A DNA stretch of 49,990 nt from Kitasatospora griseola (GCF_014648555.1 NZ_BMRI01000009.1:68819-118808), one strand, 5' to 3'. Counted from the first letter of the stretch, positions 1-13,226 are shown. A program made the numbers and translations. The notes: a model not told the origin generated them from the letters alone.

Positions 1-278
1 AGCTTCATCATCTCTTCGGACTGGCGCTGCTTGTCGTTCTTGTAGCGCTCCTGGATGGCCTTCATCTTCGGCTGGATCGCCTGCATGGCCCGGGTCGCCT
101 TGATCTGCTTCACGAAGAGCGGGATCAGGCAGATCCGGATGACGACCACCATCATCACGATGGACAGGCCCCAGGCCCAGCCACCGTCCGGGTCGAAGAC
201 GTGGCTGAACAGCGAGTGGAACTGGACGATGATCCAGGACACCGCGTAATAGAGGGGACTCAGAAAGCCGAAGGTCAC
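1..278 (-). CDS. yidC: Membrane protein insertase YidC/OxaA (N-terminal part; runs off the left edge)
   Basis: YidC inserts and folds proteins in the cytoplasmic membrane, alone or with SecYEG. Only about 92 N-terminal residues lie in the window. They read GTG-initiated [15 protein letters not shown], then a hydrophobic segment ([20 protein letters not shown]) and the family hallmark [15 protein letters not shown], where the cytoplasmic loop begins. There is no long periplasmic N-terminal domain, as in Gram-positive YidC. The start overlaps the stop of yidD by four bases (GTGA at 275-278), so the genes are probably translationally coupled. Position directly after rpmH-rnpA-yidD is the near-universal arrangement next to dnaA. 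Family identity is secure; the C-terminus is not visible. Confidence 0.93.
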   Translation of the reverse strand, partial: MTFGFLSPLYYAVSWIIVQFHSLFSHVFDPDGGWAWGLSIVMMVVVIRICLIPLFVKQIKATRAMQAIQPKMKAIQERYKNDKQRQSEEMMK

Positions 279-595
279 CGGTCAGACTCCTTGGACATCG
301 GGCTGGCCACCGGCTCCGGCTCGGCGGTCCCGCTCGTGGGGCTCAGCAGATTGCGCAGCCGGCGATGCCACACCGGATGCTTTCGCGGCGGAACATGGTC
401 GACCCCACCGGGAGACCAGGGATTGCAGCGCAGGATGCGCCAGACGGTGAGCCCGCCTCCCTTGATCGCCCCGTGGACGCGCACCGCCTCGTACCCGTAG
501 CGGGAGCACGAGGGGTAGTAACGGCACACCGGGCCGAGCAGCGGACTGATGGTCCACTGGTAGAGCCTGATCAGGCCCATCAGCAGGTACTTCAT
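275..595 (-). CDS. yidD: Membrane protein insertion efficiency factor YidD
   Basis: Predicted protein of 106 residues. The YidD (DUF37) core is clear in the first 70 residues: [31 protein letters not shown], with the conserved cysteine-containing CRYYPSCS motif, then [15 protein letters not shown] and GGVDHVP. The family is a small amphipathic membrane-associated protein that helps YidC/Sec-dependent insertion. The C-terminal 30 residues ([10 protein letters not shown]...) are low-complexity and lineage-specific. Its ATG overlaps the rnpA stop (ATGA, 592-595) and its stop overlaps the yidC start, giving a tightly coupled minus-strand operon rpmH-rnpA-yidD-yidC. Confidence 0.95.
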   Translation of the reverse strand: MKYLLMGLIRLYQWTISPLLGPVCRYYPSCSRYGYEAVRVHGAIKGGGLTVWRILRCNPWSPGGVDHVPPRKHPVWHRRLRNLLSPTSGTAEPEPVASPMSKESDR

Positions 596-1020
596 CGCCC
601 TGTTCCCGTCGGGGCACTGCCGGCCGGTTCCGACCTGAGCAGGCGGCGCAACGCCGCGTCCAGGTCGTGCCCGAGTTCTGCGTACGAGGCTGTCGCCGCA
701 GCAGGCAGCGCCCGTACCACTATCAGGCTACCTGCGGGCAACCGGGACAGACGCTCGCGGACCAGATGACGCAGCCGACGCTTGACCACGTTGCGGACCA
801 CGGCAGGCCCCACGGCCTTGCTGACGACGAAACCCGCACGCGCCGAAGGAAGCCCCTCGGCGACGTGCGGGCGGGAGTCGCTGTTCCGGTCGGCGCCCTC
901 GTCGGGTACCGCCTCTCTGTGGAGGTGGACCACCAGCAGGGGTCGACCGGCGCGGCGACCGCGTTTCACCGCGGTCGCGAAGTCCTGGCGCCGCCGCAGC
1001 CGATTCTCGGTGGGCAGCAC
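592..1020 (-). CDS. rnpA: Ribonuclease P protein component
   Basis: Protein subunit of RNase P, which matures the 5' end of tRNAs. The 142-residue product starts at GTG 1020 ([25 protein letters not shown]), the conserved N-terminus of RnpA, so the longer upstream reading frame is rejected. The RNP signature is visible as [23 protein letters not shown], followed by [27 protein letters not shown]. There is an insertion ([25 protein letters not shown]) before the signature, typical of streptomycete RnpA. It lies 19 bp downstream of rpmH and overlaps yidD by four bases. Confidence 0.95.
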   Translation of the reverse strand: MLPTENRLRRRQDFATAVKRGRRAGRPLLVVHLHREAVPDEGADRNSDSRPHVAEGLPSARAGFVVSKAVGPAVVRNVVKRRLRHLVRERLSRLPAGSLIVVRALPAAATASYAELGHDLDAALRRLLRSEPAGSAPTGTGR

Positions 1021-1039
1021 TGCAGACCCTTGGCGCGGA

Positions 1040-1177
1040 TCAGGCGGACAGGGCGCTGCGGCCCTTGGCACGGCGCGACGCCAGGATGGCGCGGCCGGCA
1101 CGGGTACGCATGCGCAGCCGGAAGCCGTGGGTCTTGGCGCGACGACGGTTGTTCGGCTGGAAGGTGCGCTTGCTCAC
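1040..1177 (-). CDS. rpmH: 50S ribosomal protein L34
   Basis: 45-residue L34, a component of the large ribosomal subunit. The sequence begins [18 protein letters not shown] and continues with [21 protein letters not shown], diagnostic of L34. The start is GTG at 1177 with a clear ribosome binding site (CAGGAG about 7 nt upstream on the minus strand). It is the first gene of the rpmH-rnpA-yidD-yidC operon and is divergent from dnaA across a 427-bp control region. Confidence 0.97.
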   Translation of the reverse strand: MSKRTFQPNNRRRAKTHGFRLRMRTRAGRAILASRRAKGRSALSA

Positions 1178-1435
1178 TCGGGGGCTCCTGGGGTGAATCG
1201 TAGGATGACGGGGGGTCGCTTGGCCGTCACCGTGCGTCCGCGCGATCTCCCCTTGCACTGGGAAATCCCGTCCCGGGGCCCAGATCTGCTGGACCGGGAC
1301 CACCACGGCGCCCGTGCTGCGCGCGTCATGGAAGCGGGCGGACCCGCGGACATGCGGCAGCGGCCATCGACAACTCGACCTGGTTACGGTACGCGGCGGC
1401 GGGTCCGAGGGTCAAACCAGGTGGGTGTCGGCCCG

Positions 1436-1456
1436 TTGCCCACAGCCTGTGGACAA
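1436..1456. promoter_or_regulatory. Inverted pair of DnaA boxes upstream of dnaA
   Basis: TTGCCCACA (1436-1444, plus) and TGTGGACAA (1448-1456, i.e. TTGTCCACA on the minus strand) face each other across three bases and form an imperfect palindrome. The second box matches the streptomycete consensus exactly and ends four bases before the candidate -35 hexamer. The position fits autorepression of dnaA by DnaA, as described for the Streptomyces lividans dnaA promoter. Confidence 0.8.
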
Positions 1457-1460
1457 CGAC

Positions 1461-1489
1461 TTGAATCAGCTCTGCGCGCTGACTACCGT
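1461..1489 (+). promoter_or_regulatory. Candidate dnaA promoter
   Basis: TTGAAT (1461-1466) and TACCGT (1484-1489) are separated by 17 bp, fitting the principal sigma (HrdB) pattern TTGaxx/TAnnnT. It lies immediately downstream of the facing DnaA boxes and about 115 bp before the dnaA start. This is an inference from sequence pattern only. Confidence 0.5.
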
Positions 1490-1604
1490 TGCAGGACTTG
1501 TCTCTTTTGTTCTGTGCTCGCGGCCGCCTTCGCGCCGCGCCCACCCAAACCTCTCCCGACCTTGACTGACTGCCCCTGCCCGGGGAACGAGAAAGCGTGT
1601 ACCA

Positions 1605-3431
1605 GTGGCTGATGTCAACAGCGATCTCGTCCTGATGTGGTCGAGGGTCGTCGAGCGACTGGTCAGCGACAGCGATGTCGTGGAGAAGGACAAGAACTGG
1701 GTCCGGCGCACCCAGCCGATGTGGATGATGCACGACACCGCCCTGCTCGCGGCCCCCAACGAGTTCGCCAAGCAGGTGCTGGAGGGCCGGCTGCTGCCGC
1801 AGCTGACCGAGGCCATCTCGCACGAGTTCGGCCGCCAGGTGCGGATCGCCGTGATGGTGGACGCCAACGCCGCCCCGCCCGCCGGCCTCGGGCCGGAGGC
1901 CGAGCCCGAGCCGGAGGCCGACGACGCCGCGGAGTGGCCGCACCCCCGCAGCGAGCAGGGCTACCCGGCCGAGCCGACGTACCAGCCCGGCCCCGCCCAC
2001 CAGCCGGGCGCCTGGCCGGGCCGCCCCGCCGAGGACTACCAGCGCCCGGCGTACCCGCCCGGCTACCCGCCGGTCGAGCCCTACGGGGCGCCGCCGCAGG
2101 ACCCGTACCGGGAGCAGCCCGACGCGAGCGGCGGCAGCTGGGAGCCGCAGGCGGCGCCCGAGCGGCGCCCCGAGCCGGCCCCGCGGCGGACCAGCCGGCC
2201 CGGCCCGGACTCGGCGCAGGGCGACCTGTTCGGCGGCGCGCTGGGCTCCCCGGACGAGGACCGGCCGCGGCACGGCGGCTCCCGGCGGGGCGCCCCCCGC
2301 CCGGCGGACCGTCCGGCCCCGGTGGAGCGCCGGCCCGCTCCCGGCGTCCCGGCCCCGCCCGGTGCTCCCCCGGCCGGCGGCGCCCGCAAGGACGAGCCGA
2401 ACGCCCGACTGAACCCCAAATACCTGTTCGACACCTTCGTGATCGGCGCCAGCAACCGCTTCGCGCACGCCGCGGCGGTGGCGGTCGCCGAGGCCCCGGC
2501 CAAGGCGTACAACCCGCTGTTCATCTACGGCGAGTCCGGGCTCGGCAAGACCCACCTGCTGCACGCCATCGGGCACTACTCGCGCAGCCTGTTCCCGGGC
2601 ACCCGGGTGCGGTACGTGAGCTCGGAGGAGTTCACCAACGAGTTCATCAACTCGATCCGGGACGGCAAGGCGGACGCGTTCCGCAAGCGCTACCGGGACA
2701 TCGACATCCTGCTGGTCGACGACATCCAGTTCCTGGCCAGCAAGGAGTCGACGCAGGAGGAGTTCTTCCACACCTTCAACACCCTGCACAACGCCAACAA
2801 GCAGATCGTGCTCTCCTCGGACCGGCCGCCCAAGCAGCTGATCACGCTGGAGGACCGACTGCGCAACCGGTTCGAGTGGGGCCTGATCACCGACGTCACC
2901 CCGCCGGAGCTGGAGACCCGGATCGCGATCCTGCGCAAGAAGGCGATCCAGGAGCAACTCAACGCTCCCGCCGACGTGTTGGAGTTCATCGCGTCCCGCA
3001 TCACCCGCAACATCCGGGAGTTGGAGGGCGCGCTGATCCGGGTCACCGCGTTCGCCAACCTGAACCGGGCGCCGGTGGACCTGGAACTGGCCGGGATCGT
3101 CCTGAAGGACCTGATCCCGGGCGGGGACGAGGACGCCGGGCCGGAGATCACCGCGCAGGTGATCATGCAGCAGACCGCCGCGTACTTCGGGCTGGGCGTG
3201 GAGGACCTCTGCGGGTCCTCGCGCAGCCGGGTGCTGGTGACGGCCCGGCAGATCGCCATGTACCTGTGCCGGGAGCTGACCGACCTGTCGCTGCCGAAGA
3301 TCGGCGCGCAGTTCGGCGGCCGGGACCACACCACGGTGATGCACGCGGACCGGAAGATCCGCTCGCTGATGGCCGAGCGGCGGTCCATCTACAACCAGGT
3401 CACCGAGCTGACCAACCGCATCAAGAGCTAG
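1605..3431 (+). CDS. dnaA: Chromosomal replication initiator DnaA
   Basis: 608-residue initiator ATPase that binds DnaA boxes and opens oriC. Domain I is at about 1-85 (start GTG 1605, [18 protein letters not shown]). A very long proline/arginine/glutamate-rich domain II spans about 86-265, as in Streptomyces. The AAA+ domain begins near N266, with Walker A GESGLGKT (309-316) and Walker B LLVDD (369-373). Domain IV carries the DNA-binding signature [12 protein letters not shown] (from about 570). It is followed by a terminator and then oriC. Regulation is probably by the two DnaA boxes in its promoter. There is no strong Shine-Dalgarno, but the conserved N-terminus fixes the start. Confidence 0.98.
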   Translation: MADVNSDLVLMWSRVVERLVSDSDVVEKDKNWVRRTQPMWMMHDTALLAAPNEFAKQVLEGRLLPQLTEAISHEFGRQVRIAVMVDANAAPPAGLGPEAEPEPEADDAAEWPHPRSEQGYPAEPTYQPGPAHQPGAWPGRPAEDYQRPAYPPGYPPVEPYGAPPQDPYREQPDASGGSWEPQAAPERRPEPAPRRTSRPGPDSAQGDLFGGALGSPDEDRPRHGGSRRGAPRPADRPAPVERRPAPGVPAPPGAPPAGGARKDEPNARLNPKYLFDTFVIGASNRFAHAAAVAVAEAPAKAYNPLFIYGESGLGKTHLLHAIGHYSRSLFPGTRVRYVSSEEFTNEFINSIRDGKADAFRKRYRDIDILLVDDIQFLASKESTQEEFFHTFNTLHNANKQIVLSSDRPPKQLITLEDRLRNRFEWGLITDVTPPELETRIAILRKKAIQEQLNAPADVLEFIASRITRNIRELEGALIRVTAFANLNRAPVDLELAGIVLKDLIPGGDEDAGPEITAQVIMQQTAAYFGLGVEDLCGSSRSRVLVTARQIAMYLCRELTDLSLPKIGAQFGGRDHTTVMHADRKIRSLMAERRSIYNQVTELTNRIKS

Positions 3432-3454
3432 CCGCAGGGCGGCAGTTGAGGTAC

Positions 3455-3495
3455 CCGAAGGGGAGTCCGGGCGAGGCCGCCGGGCTCCCCTTCGG
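3455..3495 (+). terminator. Hairpin terminator after dnaA
   Basis: Arms CCGAAGGGGAGTCCGG (3455-3470) and CCGGGCTCCCCTTCGG (3480-3495) pair over 16 bp with one G-U, around a 9-nt loop. There is no poly-T tail, which is common for GC-rich actinobacterial terminators. It insulates oriC from dnaA transcription. Confidence 0.75.
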
Positions 3496-3651
3496 CGTGC
3501 CCGCACTGGGTCGGTCGGGGGAATTGGGGCGGCCGGCGGGTGTGGAGCGGGCCTCGGCGGGGCAGGAATCGTTCGACCGGCCCGGGCGGCCGGGCCGGCG
3601 TCCACCCGAACATCTGCGCAGCTATTCGAACGGTTCGGGTGCGTACTTGAG

Positions 3652-4224
3652 TTTTCCACAGGAACGGGTGGGTTTTCCCCGTCCACAGGCCCTACAGGCC
3701 CGAGTTATCCAGAGGTTCCTCCACAGGCGGATCACCGCTACGCTCTTCGGCGCAGGTCAGACCCCTGTGGACTTGTGCACAACAGTTATCCACAGCCTGT
3801 GGAGAACTGAGGACCCGTCAGGAGGCCCTCAGAGTTATCCACGGGCTGTCCACAGCGGAAGGGGAGTTATCCCCAGGTTTTCCACAGCTGCGTCCACAGT
3901 TCGACAACTTCAACTCCCTTGTCAGGCTTGGGTGTGAAAGGCGTCACGTGATGTTGATCGGAGCCGGTGGATAACTCCGGCAATTTCTGTGGATGAACCT
4001 GGGGATAACCTGTGGATACTCAGCGTGCCCTGTGGATTACGCTCCGTTGTCCACAGCAGGCCCTGGTTGTCCACAGCTGCCGTCCACAGGACCTGTGGAC
4101 AAAAAACCGGGTCTGACCTGCGAAAACGAGGTTATCCACGGTATCCACAGGCCCTACTACTACTGCTACACCTAGAGACCTCGCGACTTGATCAACAGTG
4201 GGGGTGGCCCGAATCTGTGGACAA
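3652..4224. other. Chromosomal replication origin oriC (about 25 DnaA boxes)
   Basis: Non-coding dnaA-dnaN interval packed with 9-mers close to TTGTCCACA/TTATCCACA. Left cluster, plus strand, starts at 3652, 3679, 3705, 3717, 3773, 3786 (perfect TTATCCACA), 3835, 3846, 3867, 3878, 3890; minus strand 3766 and 3798. A box-free spacer of about 67 bp (3899-3965) follows. Right cluster, minus strand 3966, 3988, 4000, 4011, 4031, 4094 (perfect), 4216 (perfect); plus strand 4047 and 4067 (both perfect TTGTCCACA), 4080, 4132, 4141. Some boxes have one or two mismatches. Two clusters split by a spacer match the known Streptomyces oriC. The flanks (3496-3651 and 4225-4402) show no gene. Confidence 0.95.
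4132..4174 (+). other. Candidate origin unwinding element (DnaA boxes, GC patch, DnaA-trios)
   Basis: Two abutting DnaA boxes, TTATCCACG (4132-4140) and GTATCCACA (4141-4149), are followed by GGCC (4150-4153). Then come trinucleotides in register: CTA CTA CTA CTG CTA CAC CTA (4154-4174). This is the order described for the bacterial basal unwinding system (DnaA boxes, GC-rich patch, DnaA-trios, which read 3'-GAT on the bound strand and so CTA on the other). The function is inferred from pattern. Confidence 0.6.
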
Positions 4225-4417
4225 CCGCGCCCCGACATCTGTTCGGCTTGCTTCCGCCCATCTGCCCCGACTGTCGGCCGAGTACGTCAGACTGTCTCTC
4301 GGCACCTGGAAGCCGAGCGGAGCGAGTCCGGTCGGCGGGGAGCCGGAAGACGATCAACAGCGCCGGTCGGCAGTACGGGCCGCCGGCGCGGCGACAGCAG
4401 CCAGGAGGCGGTTACCG

Positions 4418-5548
4418 GTGAAGTTCCGGGTGGAGCGTGATGTCCTCGCGGAGGCGGTGGCCTGGGCCGCTCGCAGCCTCCCCGCGCGGCCGCCGGTGCC
4501 GGTGCTGGCCGGCCTGCTGCTGACGGCGCAGGACGGCACGCTGGCGCTGTCCGGGTTCGACTACGAGGTGTCGGCCCGGGTCGAGCTGGAGGCGGACGTC
4601 GAGGAGGCCGGCACCGTCCTGGTCTCCGGTCGCCTGCTCAACGACATCTCGCGGAACCTGCCGAACCGCCCGGTGGAGATCTCCACCGACGGCATGCGGG
4701 TCACCGTGGTCTGCGGCAGCTCGCGGTTCACCCTGCCGACCCTGCCGGTCGACGAGTACCCGGCGCTGCCGCAGATGCCGACCGCCACCGGCACCGTCCC
4801 GGGCGACGTGTTCGCCTCGGCGGTCAGCCAGGCCGCGGTCGCCGCCGGCCGCGACGACACCCTGCCGGTGCTGACCGGCGTCCGGGTCGAGATCAACGGC
4901 AGCGGGATCACCCTGGCCGCCACCGACCGGTACCGGTTCGCCGTCCGCGAGCTGCTGTGGAAGCCCGAGCAGGACGACATCAACGCCGTCGCGCTGGTCC
5001 CGGCCAAGACCCTGCAGGACATCGCCAAGTCGCTGGGCAGCGGCGACCACGTGTCGATCGCGCTGTCCACCGGCGGCGCCGGCGAGGGCCTGATCGGCTT
5101 CGAGGGCGCCGGTCGGCGGACCACCACCCGCCTGCTGGAGGGCGAGTTCCCGAAGTTCCGGTCGATCTTCCCGACCGAGTTCTCGGCGGTCGCCGCGGTG
5201 CAGACCCAGCCGTTCCTGGAGGCGCTCAAGCGCGTCTCGCTGGTGGCCGAGCGCAACACCCCGGTCCGGCTGAACTTCGAGCAGGGCGTGCTCACCCTGG
5301 AGGCCGGCTCGGGCGACGACGCCCAGGCCTCCGAGCGGGTCGAGGCGGACCTGGAGGGCGACGACATCTCGATCGCGTTCAACCCCGGCTACCTGGAGGA
5401 GGGGCTCAAGGCGATCGACGCCGCGTACGCGCAGCTGAGCTTCACCACTCCGACCAAGCCGGCCCTGCTCACCGGCAAGCCCGCGGTGGACGCCGAACCG
5501 GACGACGCCTACCAGTACCTGATCATGCCGGTCCGCCTGTCCGGCTGA
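4418..5548 (+). CDS. dnaN: DNA polymerase III subunit beta (sliding clamp)
   Basis: 376-residue beta clamp that tethers Pol III and other clamp-binding proteins to DNA. The start is GTG 4418 (VKFRVERDVLAEAVAWAARSL), preceded by a strong AGGAGG at 4403-4408. The longer upstream reading frame runs through oriC and is not real. The family pattern is seen in SGFDYEVSARVE, LPTLPVDEYPALP, AATDRYRFAVRELLW, RLLEGEFPKF and the C-terminal LIMPVRLSG. Three repeated clamp folds are expected from the length. It is followed by its own terminator, so it is probably not strictly co-transcribed with gnd. Confidence 0.97.
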   Translation: MKFRVERDVLAEAVAWAARSLPARPPVPVLAGLLLTAQDGTLALSGFDYEVSARVELEADVEEAGTVLVSGRLLNDISRNLPNRPVEISTDGMRVTVVCGSSRFTLPTLPVDEYPALPQMPTATGTVPGDVFASAVSQAAVAAGRDDTLPVLTGVRVEINGSGITLAATDRYRFAVRELLWKPEQDDINAVALVPAKTLQDIAKSLGSGDHVSIALSTGGAGEGLIGFEGAGRRTTTRLLEGEFPKFRSIFPTEFSAVAAVQTQPFLEALKRVSLVAERNTPVRLNFEQGVLTLEAGSGDDAQASERVEADLEGDDISIAFNPGYLEEGLKAIDAAYAQLSFTTPTKPALLTGKPAVDAEPDDAYQYLIMPVRLSG

Positions 5549-5561
5549 CGAAGCCTCAGGT

Positions 5562-5600
5562 CACAGGGGCGCGAGGGCCATCGGCCTCCGCGCCCCTGTG
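5562..5600 (+). terminator. Hairpin terminator after dnaN
   Basis: CACAGGGGCGCG...GGCC (5562-5579) pairs with GGCC...CGCGCCCCTGTG (5583-5600) around an ATC loop, 16 of 18 positions matched. It sits 13 bp after the dnaN stop. Confidence 0.8.
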
Positions 5601-5691
5601 GCTGCCCGGAGCGGCCCGATCGGCGGCGTAGGCTCACAGAGCGCGGCAACGGCGCCGCCGTCAGGCACGACACCACAGTGAAGGACTTGTC

Positions 5692-6567
5692 ATGGAGCTC
5701 GGCCTCATCGGTCTCGGCAAGATGGGCGGCAACATGCGCGAGCGCATCCGCCGCGCCGGCCACACCGTCATCGGCTACGACCGCAACCCCGACCTCGCCG
5801 ACGTCGACAGCGTGGAGCAGCTGATCGCCAAGCTCGAGGGCCCCCGCGTGGTGTGGGTGATGGTCCCGGCCGGCGGCCCGACCCAGGAGACCGTCGAGCA
5901 CCTGGCCGAGCTGCTCTCCCCCGGCGACGTGGTGGTGGACGGCGGCAACTCCCGCTGGACGGACGACATCCAGCACGCCGAGCTGCTGGCCGCCAAGGGC
6001 ATCGGCTTCGTCGACTGCGGCGTCTCCGGCGGCGTCTGGGGCCTGGAGAACGGCTACGCGCTGATGTACGGCGGCAACGCCGAGCACGTCGCGAAGGTCC
6101 AGCCGATCTTCGACGCGCTCAAGCCCGAGGGCGAGTTCGGCTCCGTGCACGCCGGCAAGGTCGGTGCCGGCCACTTCGCCAAGATGGTCCACAACGGCAT
6201 CGAGTACGCGATGATGCAGGCCTTCGCCGAGGGCTGGGAGCTGCTGGAGGCGGCCCCCGAGGTCACCGACGTGCGCGAGGTGTTCCGCAGCTGGCAGGAG
6301 GGCACCGTCATCCGCTCCTGGCTGCTCGACCTGGCGGTCCGGGCGCTGGACGACGACGAGCACCTGGCCAAGCTCAAGGGCTGGGCCGCGGACTCCGGCG
6401 AGGGCCGCTGGACCGTCGAGGCCGCGATCGACCACGCGGTGCCGCTGCCGGCGATCACCGCCTCGCTGTTCGCCCGGTTCGCCTCCCGCCAGGAGGACTC
6501 GCCGCAGATGAAGATGATCGCCGCGCTGCGCAACCAGTTCGGCGGCCACGCGGTCGAGTCGAAGTAA
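5692..6567 (+). CDS. gnd: 6-phosphogluconate dehydrogenase, short decarboxylating (GndA/YqeC-like) form
   Basis: 291 residues, the short form rather than the ~470-residue form. It should oxidatively decarboxylate 6-phosphogluconate to ribulose 5-phosphate in the cytosolic pentose phosphate pathway. Evidence: N-terminal Rossmann motif GLIGLGKMGGNM (about 4-15), VVVDGGNSRWTDD, FVDCGVSGGVWGLENGYALMYGG, and the catalytic region with K164 and the HNGIEY motif (from H167). Position between dnaN and recF is characteristic of Streptomyces origins. Start ATG 5692 with AAGGA about 7 nt upstream. Cofactor preference (NAD versus NADP) cannot be decided here. Confidence 0.93.
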   Translation: MELGLIGLGKMGGNMRERIRRAGHTVIGYDRNPDLADVDSVEQLIAKLEGPRVVWVMVPAGGPTQETVEHLAELLSPGDVVVDGGNSRWTDDIQHAELLAAKGIGFVDCGVSGGVWGLENGYALMYGGNAEHVAKVQPIFDALKPEGEFGSVHAGKVGAGHFAKMVHNGIEYAMMQAFAEGWELLEAAPEVTDVREVFRSWQEGTVIRSWLLDLAVRALDDDEHLAKLKGWAADSGEGRWTVEAAIDHAVPLPAITASLFARFASRQEDSPQMKMIAALRNQFGGHAVESK

Positions 6568-6603
6568 GCACCCACGGCCAGAAGGCGAGCGCAGTCCACC
6601 GTC

Positions 6604-7740
6604 ATGCACGTCGCGCACCTGTCGCTCGCCGACTTCCGTTCCTACGCCCGGGTCGAGGTTCCGCTCGACCCGGGCGTCACCGCGTTCGTGGGGCCCAACG
6701 GGCAGGGCAAGACCAACCTGGTCGAGGCGATCGGCTACATCGCCACCCTGGGCAGCCACCGGGTGGCCACCGACGCCCCGCTGGTGCGCCTCGGCGCCGA
6801 GCGGGCGGTGGTCCGGGCCAGCGTGGTGGCGCAGGGCGGCCGGACCACCCTGGTGGAGCTGGAGATCACCCCCGGCAAGGCCAACCGGGCCCGGCTGAAC
6901 CGCTCCGACAACGTCCGCCCGCGCGACGTGCTGGGCGTGCTGCGCACCGTGCTGTTCGCCCCCGAGGACCTCAGCCTGGTCAAGGGCGACCCGGGCGAGC
7001 GCCGACGCTTCCTGGACGAGCTGCTGACCGCCCGCGCCCCCCGGCTGGCCGGGGTCCGCTCCGACTACGAGCGGGTGCTCAAGCAGCGCAACGCCCTGCT
7101 GAAGACCGCCGCGACGGCCCGCCGGGCCGGCGGCGGCAAGGCCGCCGACCTGGCCACCCTGGAGGTCTGGGACGGCCACCTGGCCCGCACCGGGGCCGAA
7201 CTGACCGCCTTCCGGATCCAGCTGGTGGCCGCCCTGCAGCCACTGGTCGCCGAGGCCTACCGCCAGCTCGCCCCCGGCGGCGGGGAGACCGTGCTGGAGT
7301 ACCGCTCCTCCTTCGAGGGCGAGCTGCCGACCAGCCGCGAGCAGGCCGAACAGCAGCTGCTGGACGCCCTCCAAGCGGCCCGTGCGCAGGAGGTCGCGCG
7401 CGGCCTCACCCTGGTCGGCCCGCACCGCGACGAACTGCTGCTGCGGCTCGGCCCGCTGCCCGCCAAGGGCTACGCCAGCCACGGCGAGTCCTGGTCGTAC
7501 GCGCTGGCCCTGCGGCTCGCCTCGTACGAGCTGCTGCGTGCCGAGGGCGGCGAGCCGGTGCTGATCCTGGACGACGTGTTCGCCGAGCTGGACGCCCGCC
7601 GCCGGGACCGGCTGGCCGAGCTGGTGGCCGGCGGCGAGCAGGTGCTGGTCACCGCGGCGGTCGCGGAGGACGTCCCGAAGGCGCTCAGCGGCGCCCGGTA
7701 CGCGGTCTCGGACGGCGCCGTGACCCGGCTGACGCCGTGA
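6604..7740 (+). CDS. recF: DNA replication/repair protein RecF
   Basis: 378-residue SMC-like ATPase that acts with RecO/RecR to load RecA at single-strand gaps. The first residues read [18 protein letters not shown], with Walker [10 protein letters not shown] at 30-38. The RecF signature [17 protein letters not shown] follows, and the Walker B region [11 protein letters not shown] is at 320-330. Start ATG 6604 lies 36 bp after the gnd stop. Genes recF, DUF721, gyrB follow in the usual order. Confidence 0.97.
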   Translation: MHVAHLSLADFRSYARVEVPLDPGVTAFVGPNGQGKTNLVEAIGYIATLGSHRVATDAPLVRLGAERAVVRASVVAQGGRTTLVELEITPGKANRARLNRSDNVRPRDVLGVLRTVLFAPEDLSLVKGDPGERRRFLDELLTARAPRLAGVRSDYERVLKQRNALLKTAATARRAGGGKAADLATLEVWDGHLARTGAELTAFRIQLVAALQPLVAEAYRQLAPGGGETVLEYRSSFEGELPTSREQAEQQLLDALQAARAQEVARGLTLVGPHRDELLLRLGPLPAKGYASHGESWSYALALRLASYELLRAEGGEPVLILDDVFAELDARRRDRLAELVAGGEQVLVTAAVAEDVPKALSGARYAVSDGAVTRLTP

Positions 7741-7780
7741 CCCCCGGCGAGCCCGTACCCTGGACCGCTCGTCGGTGCAG

Positions 7781-7789
7781 TTGTCCACA
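7781..7789 (+). promoter_or_regulatory. Perfect DnaA box between recF and the DUF721 gene
   Basis: TTGTCCACA, exact consensus, 41 bp after the recF stop and 19 bp before the chosen DUF721 start. It is followed by the weaker CCTGGGGATGG. A position overlapping the leader of the downstream gene would allow DnaA to influence DUF721-gyrB expression; this is inference. Confidence 0.65.
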
Positions 7790-7807
7790 GCCTGGGGATG
7801 GAGCGTG

Positions 7808-8320
7808 ATGTCGGAGGGTTCGGAGCTTTCGGGTGTGGACCTGGCCCGGGTGGCGTTGCGCGCCGCCAAGGAACAGGCCAGGCAGCGCGGCGAGCAGGTC
7901 CGCGAGCGCCGGGAGGCCAAGCGCACCGGGCTGCGCAGCGGCGCCCGCGCGGACGGCCGCGACCCGGTGCCGCTGGGCGCCGCGCTGAACCGGCTGATCA
8001 CCGAGCGGGGCTGGGAGGCGCCGGCCGCGGTGGGCGGGGTGATGGGCCGCTGGTCGCAGATCGTGGGCCCGGACATCGCTGCGCACTGTGAACCCAAGTC
8101 GTACGCGGAAGCCGAGGCGGTGCTCACCGTGCAGTGCGACTCCACCGCATGGGCCACTCAACTCCGCCTGCTGGCACGCCAGTTGGTGGCCCGGCTGAAT
8201 CACGAGCTGGGGCACGGCACGGTCCGGGTGATCAAGGTGCTGGGGCCGGACGCCCCGGTGCGCGGTTACGGGCGGTTGCGAGCGCCCGGCAGCAAGGGTC
8301 CCGGGGACACCTGGGGCTAG
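7808..8320 (+). CDS. DUF721 (DciA-like) domain protein
   Basis: 170 residues from ATG 7808; GTG 7805 or an upstream GTG at 7775 are alternatives, and no ideal ribosome binding site decides. The N-terminal basic region (LARVALRAAKEQARQRGEQVRERREAKR) precedes the DUF721 fold: LGAALNRLITERGWEA, WSQIVGPDIAAHCEPKSYAEAEAVLTVQCDSTAWATQLRLL and VRVIKVLGPDAP. DUF721 relatives include DciA, the ancestral replicative helicase loader/operator, which fits its position between recF and gyrB. A direct helicase role here is inferred. The 3' side (8321-8582) is a 262-bp gyrB leader without a gene. Confidence 0.88.
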   Translation: MSEGSELSGVDLARVALRAAKEQARQRGEQVRERREAKRTGLRSGARADGRDPVPLGAALNRLITERGWEAPAAVGGVMGRWSQIVGPDIAAHCEPKSYAEAEAVLTVQCDSTAWATQLRLLARQLVARLNHELGHGTVRVIKVLGPDAPVRGYGRLRAPGSKGPGDTWG

Positions 8321-8384
8321 CGGATCCGGACCTTCCGGAATCGCTGACGGCCCGTCCAGGCGCTCTGAGCCCCCCTGTCGAGTA

Positions 8385-8400
8385 TCGGGACACGTCCCGA
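8385..8400. promoter_or_regulatory. Perfect inverted repeat upstream of gyrB
   Basis: TCGGGAC-AC-GTCCCGA, 7-bp perfect arms, between the DUF721 stop (8320) and gyrB (8583). It could be a short terminator for the recF operon or an operator for gyrB. A possible gyrB -10 (TAGACT, 8467-8472) lies downstream, but no matching -35 was found. Confidence 0.35.
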
Positions 8401-8474
8401 GGGGATTCAGGGCGGCACATCTGCCCTCAGAGGCTGCCAAACGCCCCTCTCTGTCACTCGTACCGGTAGACTGA

Positions 8475-10574
<2,100 letters not shown>

Positions 10575-10612
10575 CGTCCCGTCAAGGATCGTTGAAAGGA
10601 AACTGACCCCAA

Positions 10613-13213
<2,601 letters not shown>

Positions 13214-13226
13214 CGCACGACCGCGA

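Larger units (their letters stand above)
1178..1604. other. Divergent rpmH/dnaA control region
   Basis: A 427-bp stretch without a convincing gene. It carries the two facing DnaA boxes (1436-1456) and the candidate dnaA promoter (1461-1489) annotated separately, plus an untranslated dnaA leader of roughly 110 nt. The rpmH promoter must lie between about 1180 and 1430, but I could not single out a convincing -10/-35 pair. Reading frames crossing it have poor codon bias and no recognisable protein. Confidence 0.7.

Noticed and set aside
1326..3686. Long open frames antisense to dnaA and, similarly, opposite gyrA, recF, pknB and the SpoIIE gene
   Set aside because: They are shadows of GC-rich codon bias on the other strand: low-complexity Arg/Gly/Val/Leu compositions, no family motifs, and the sense frame is a certain gene.
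3989..4417. N-terminal extension of dnaN through oriC
   Set aside because: The extension is made of DnaA boxes and non-coding sequence; GTG 4418 has a strong AGGAGG and the conserved clamp N-terminus.
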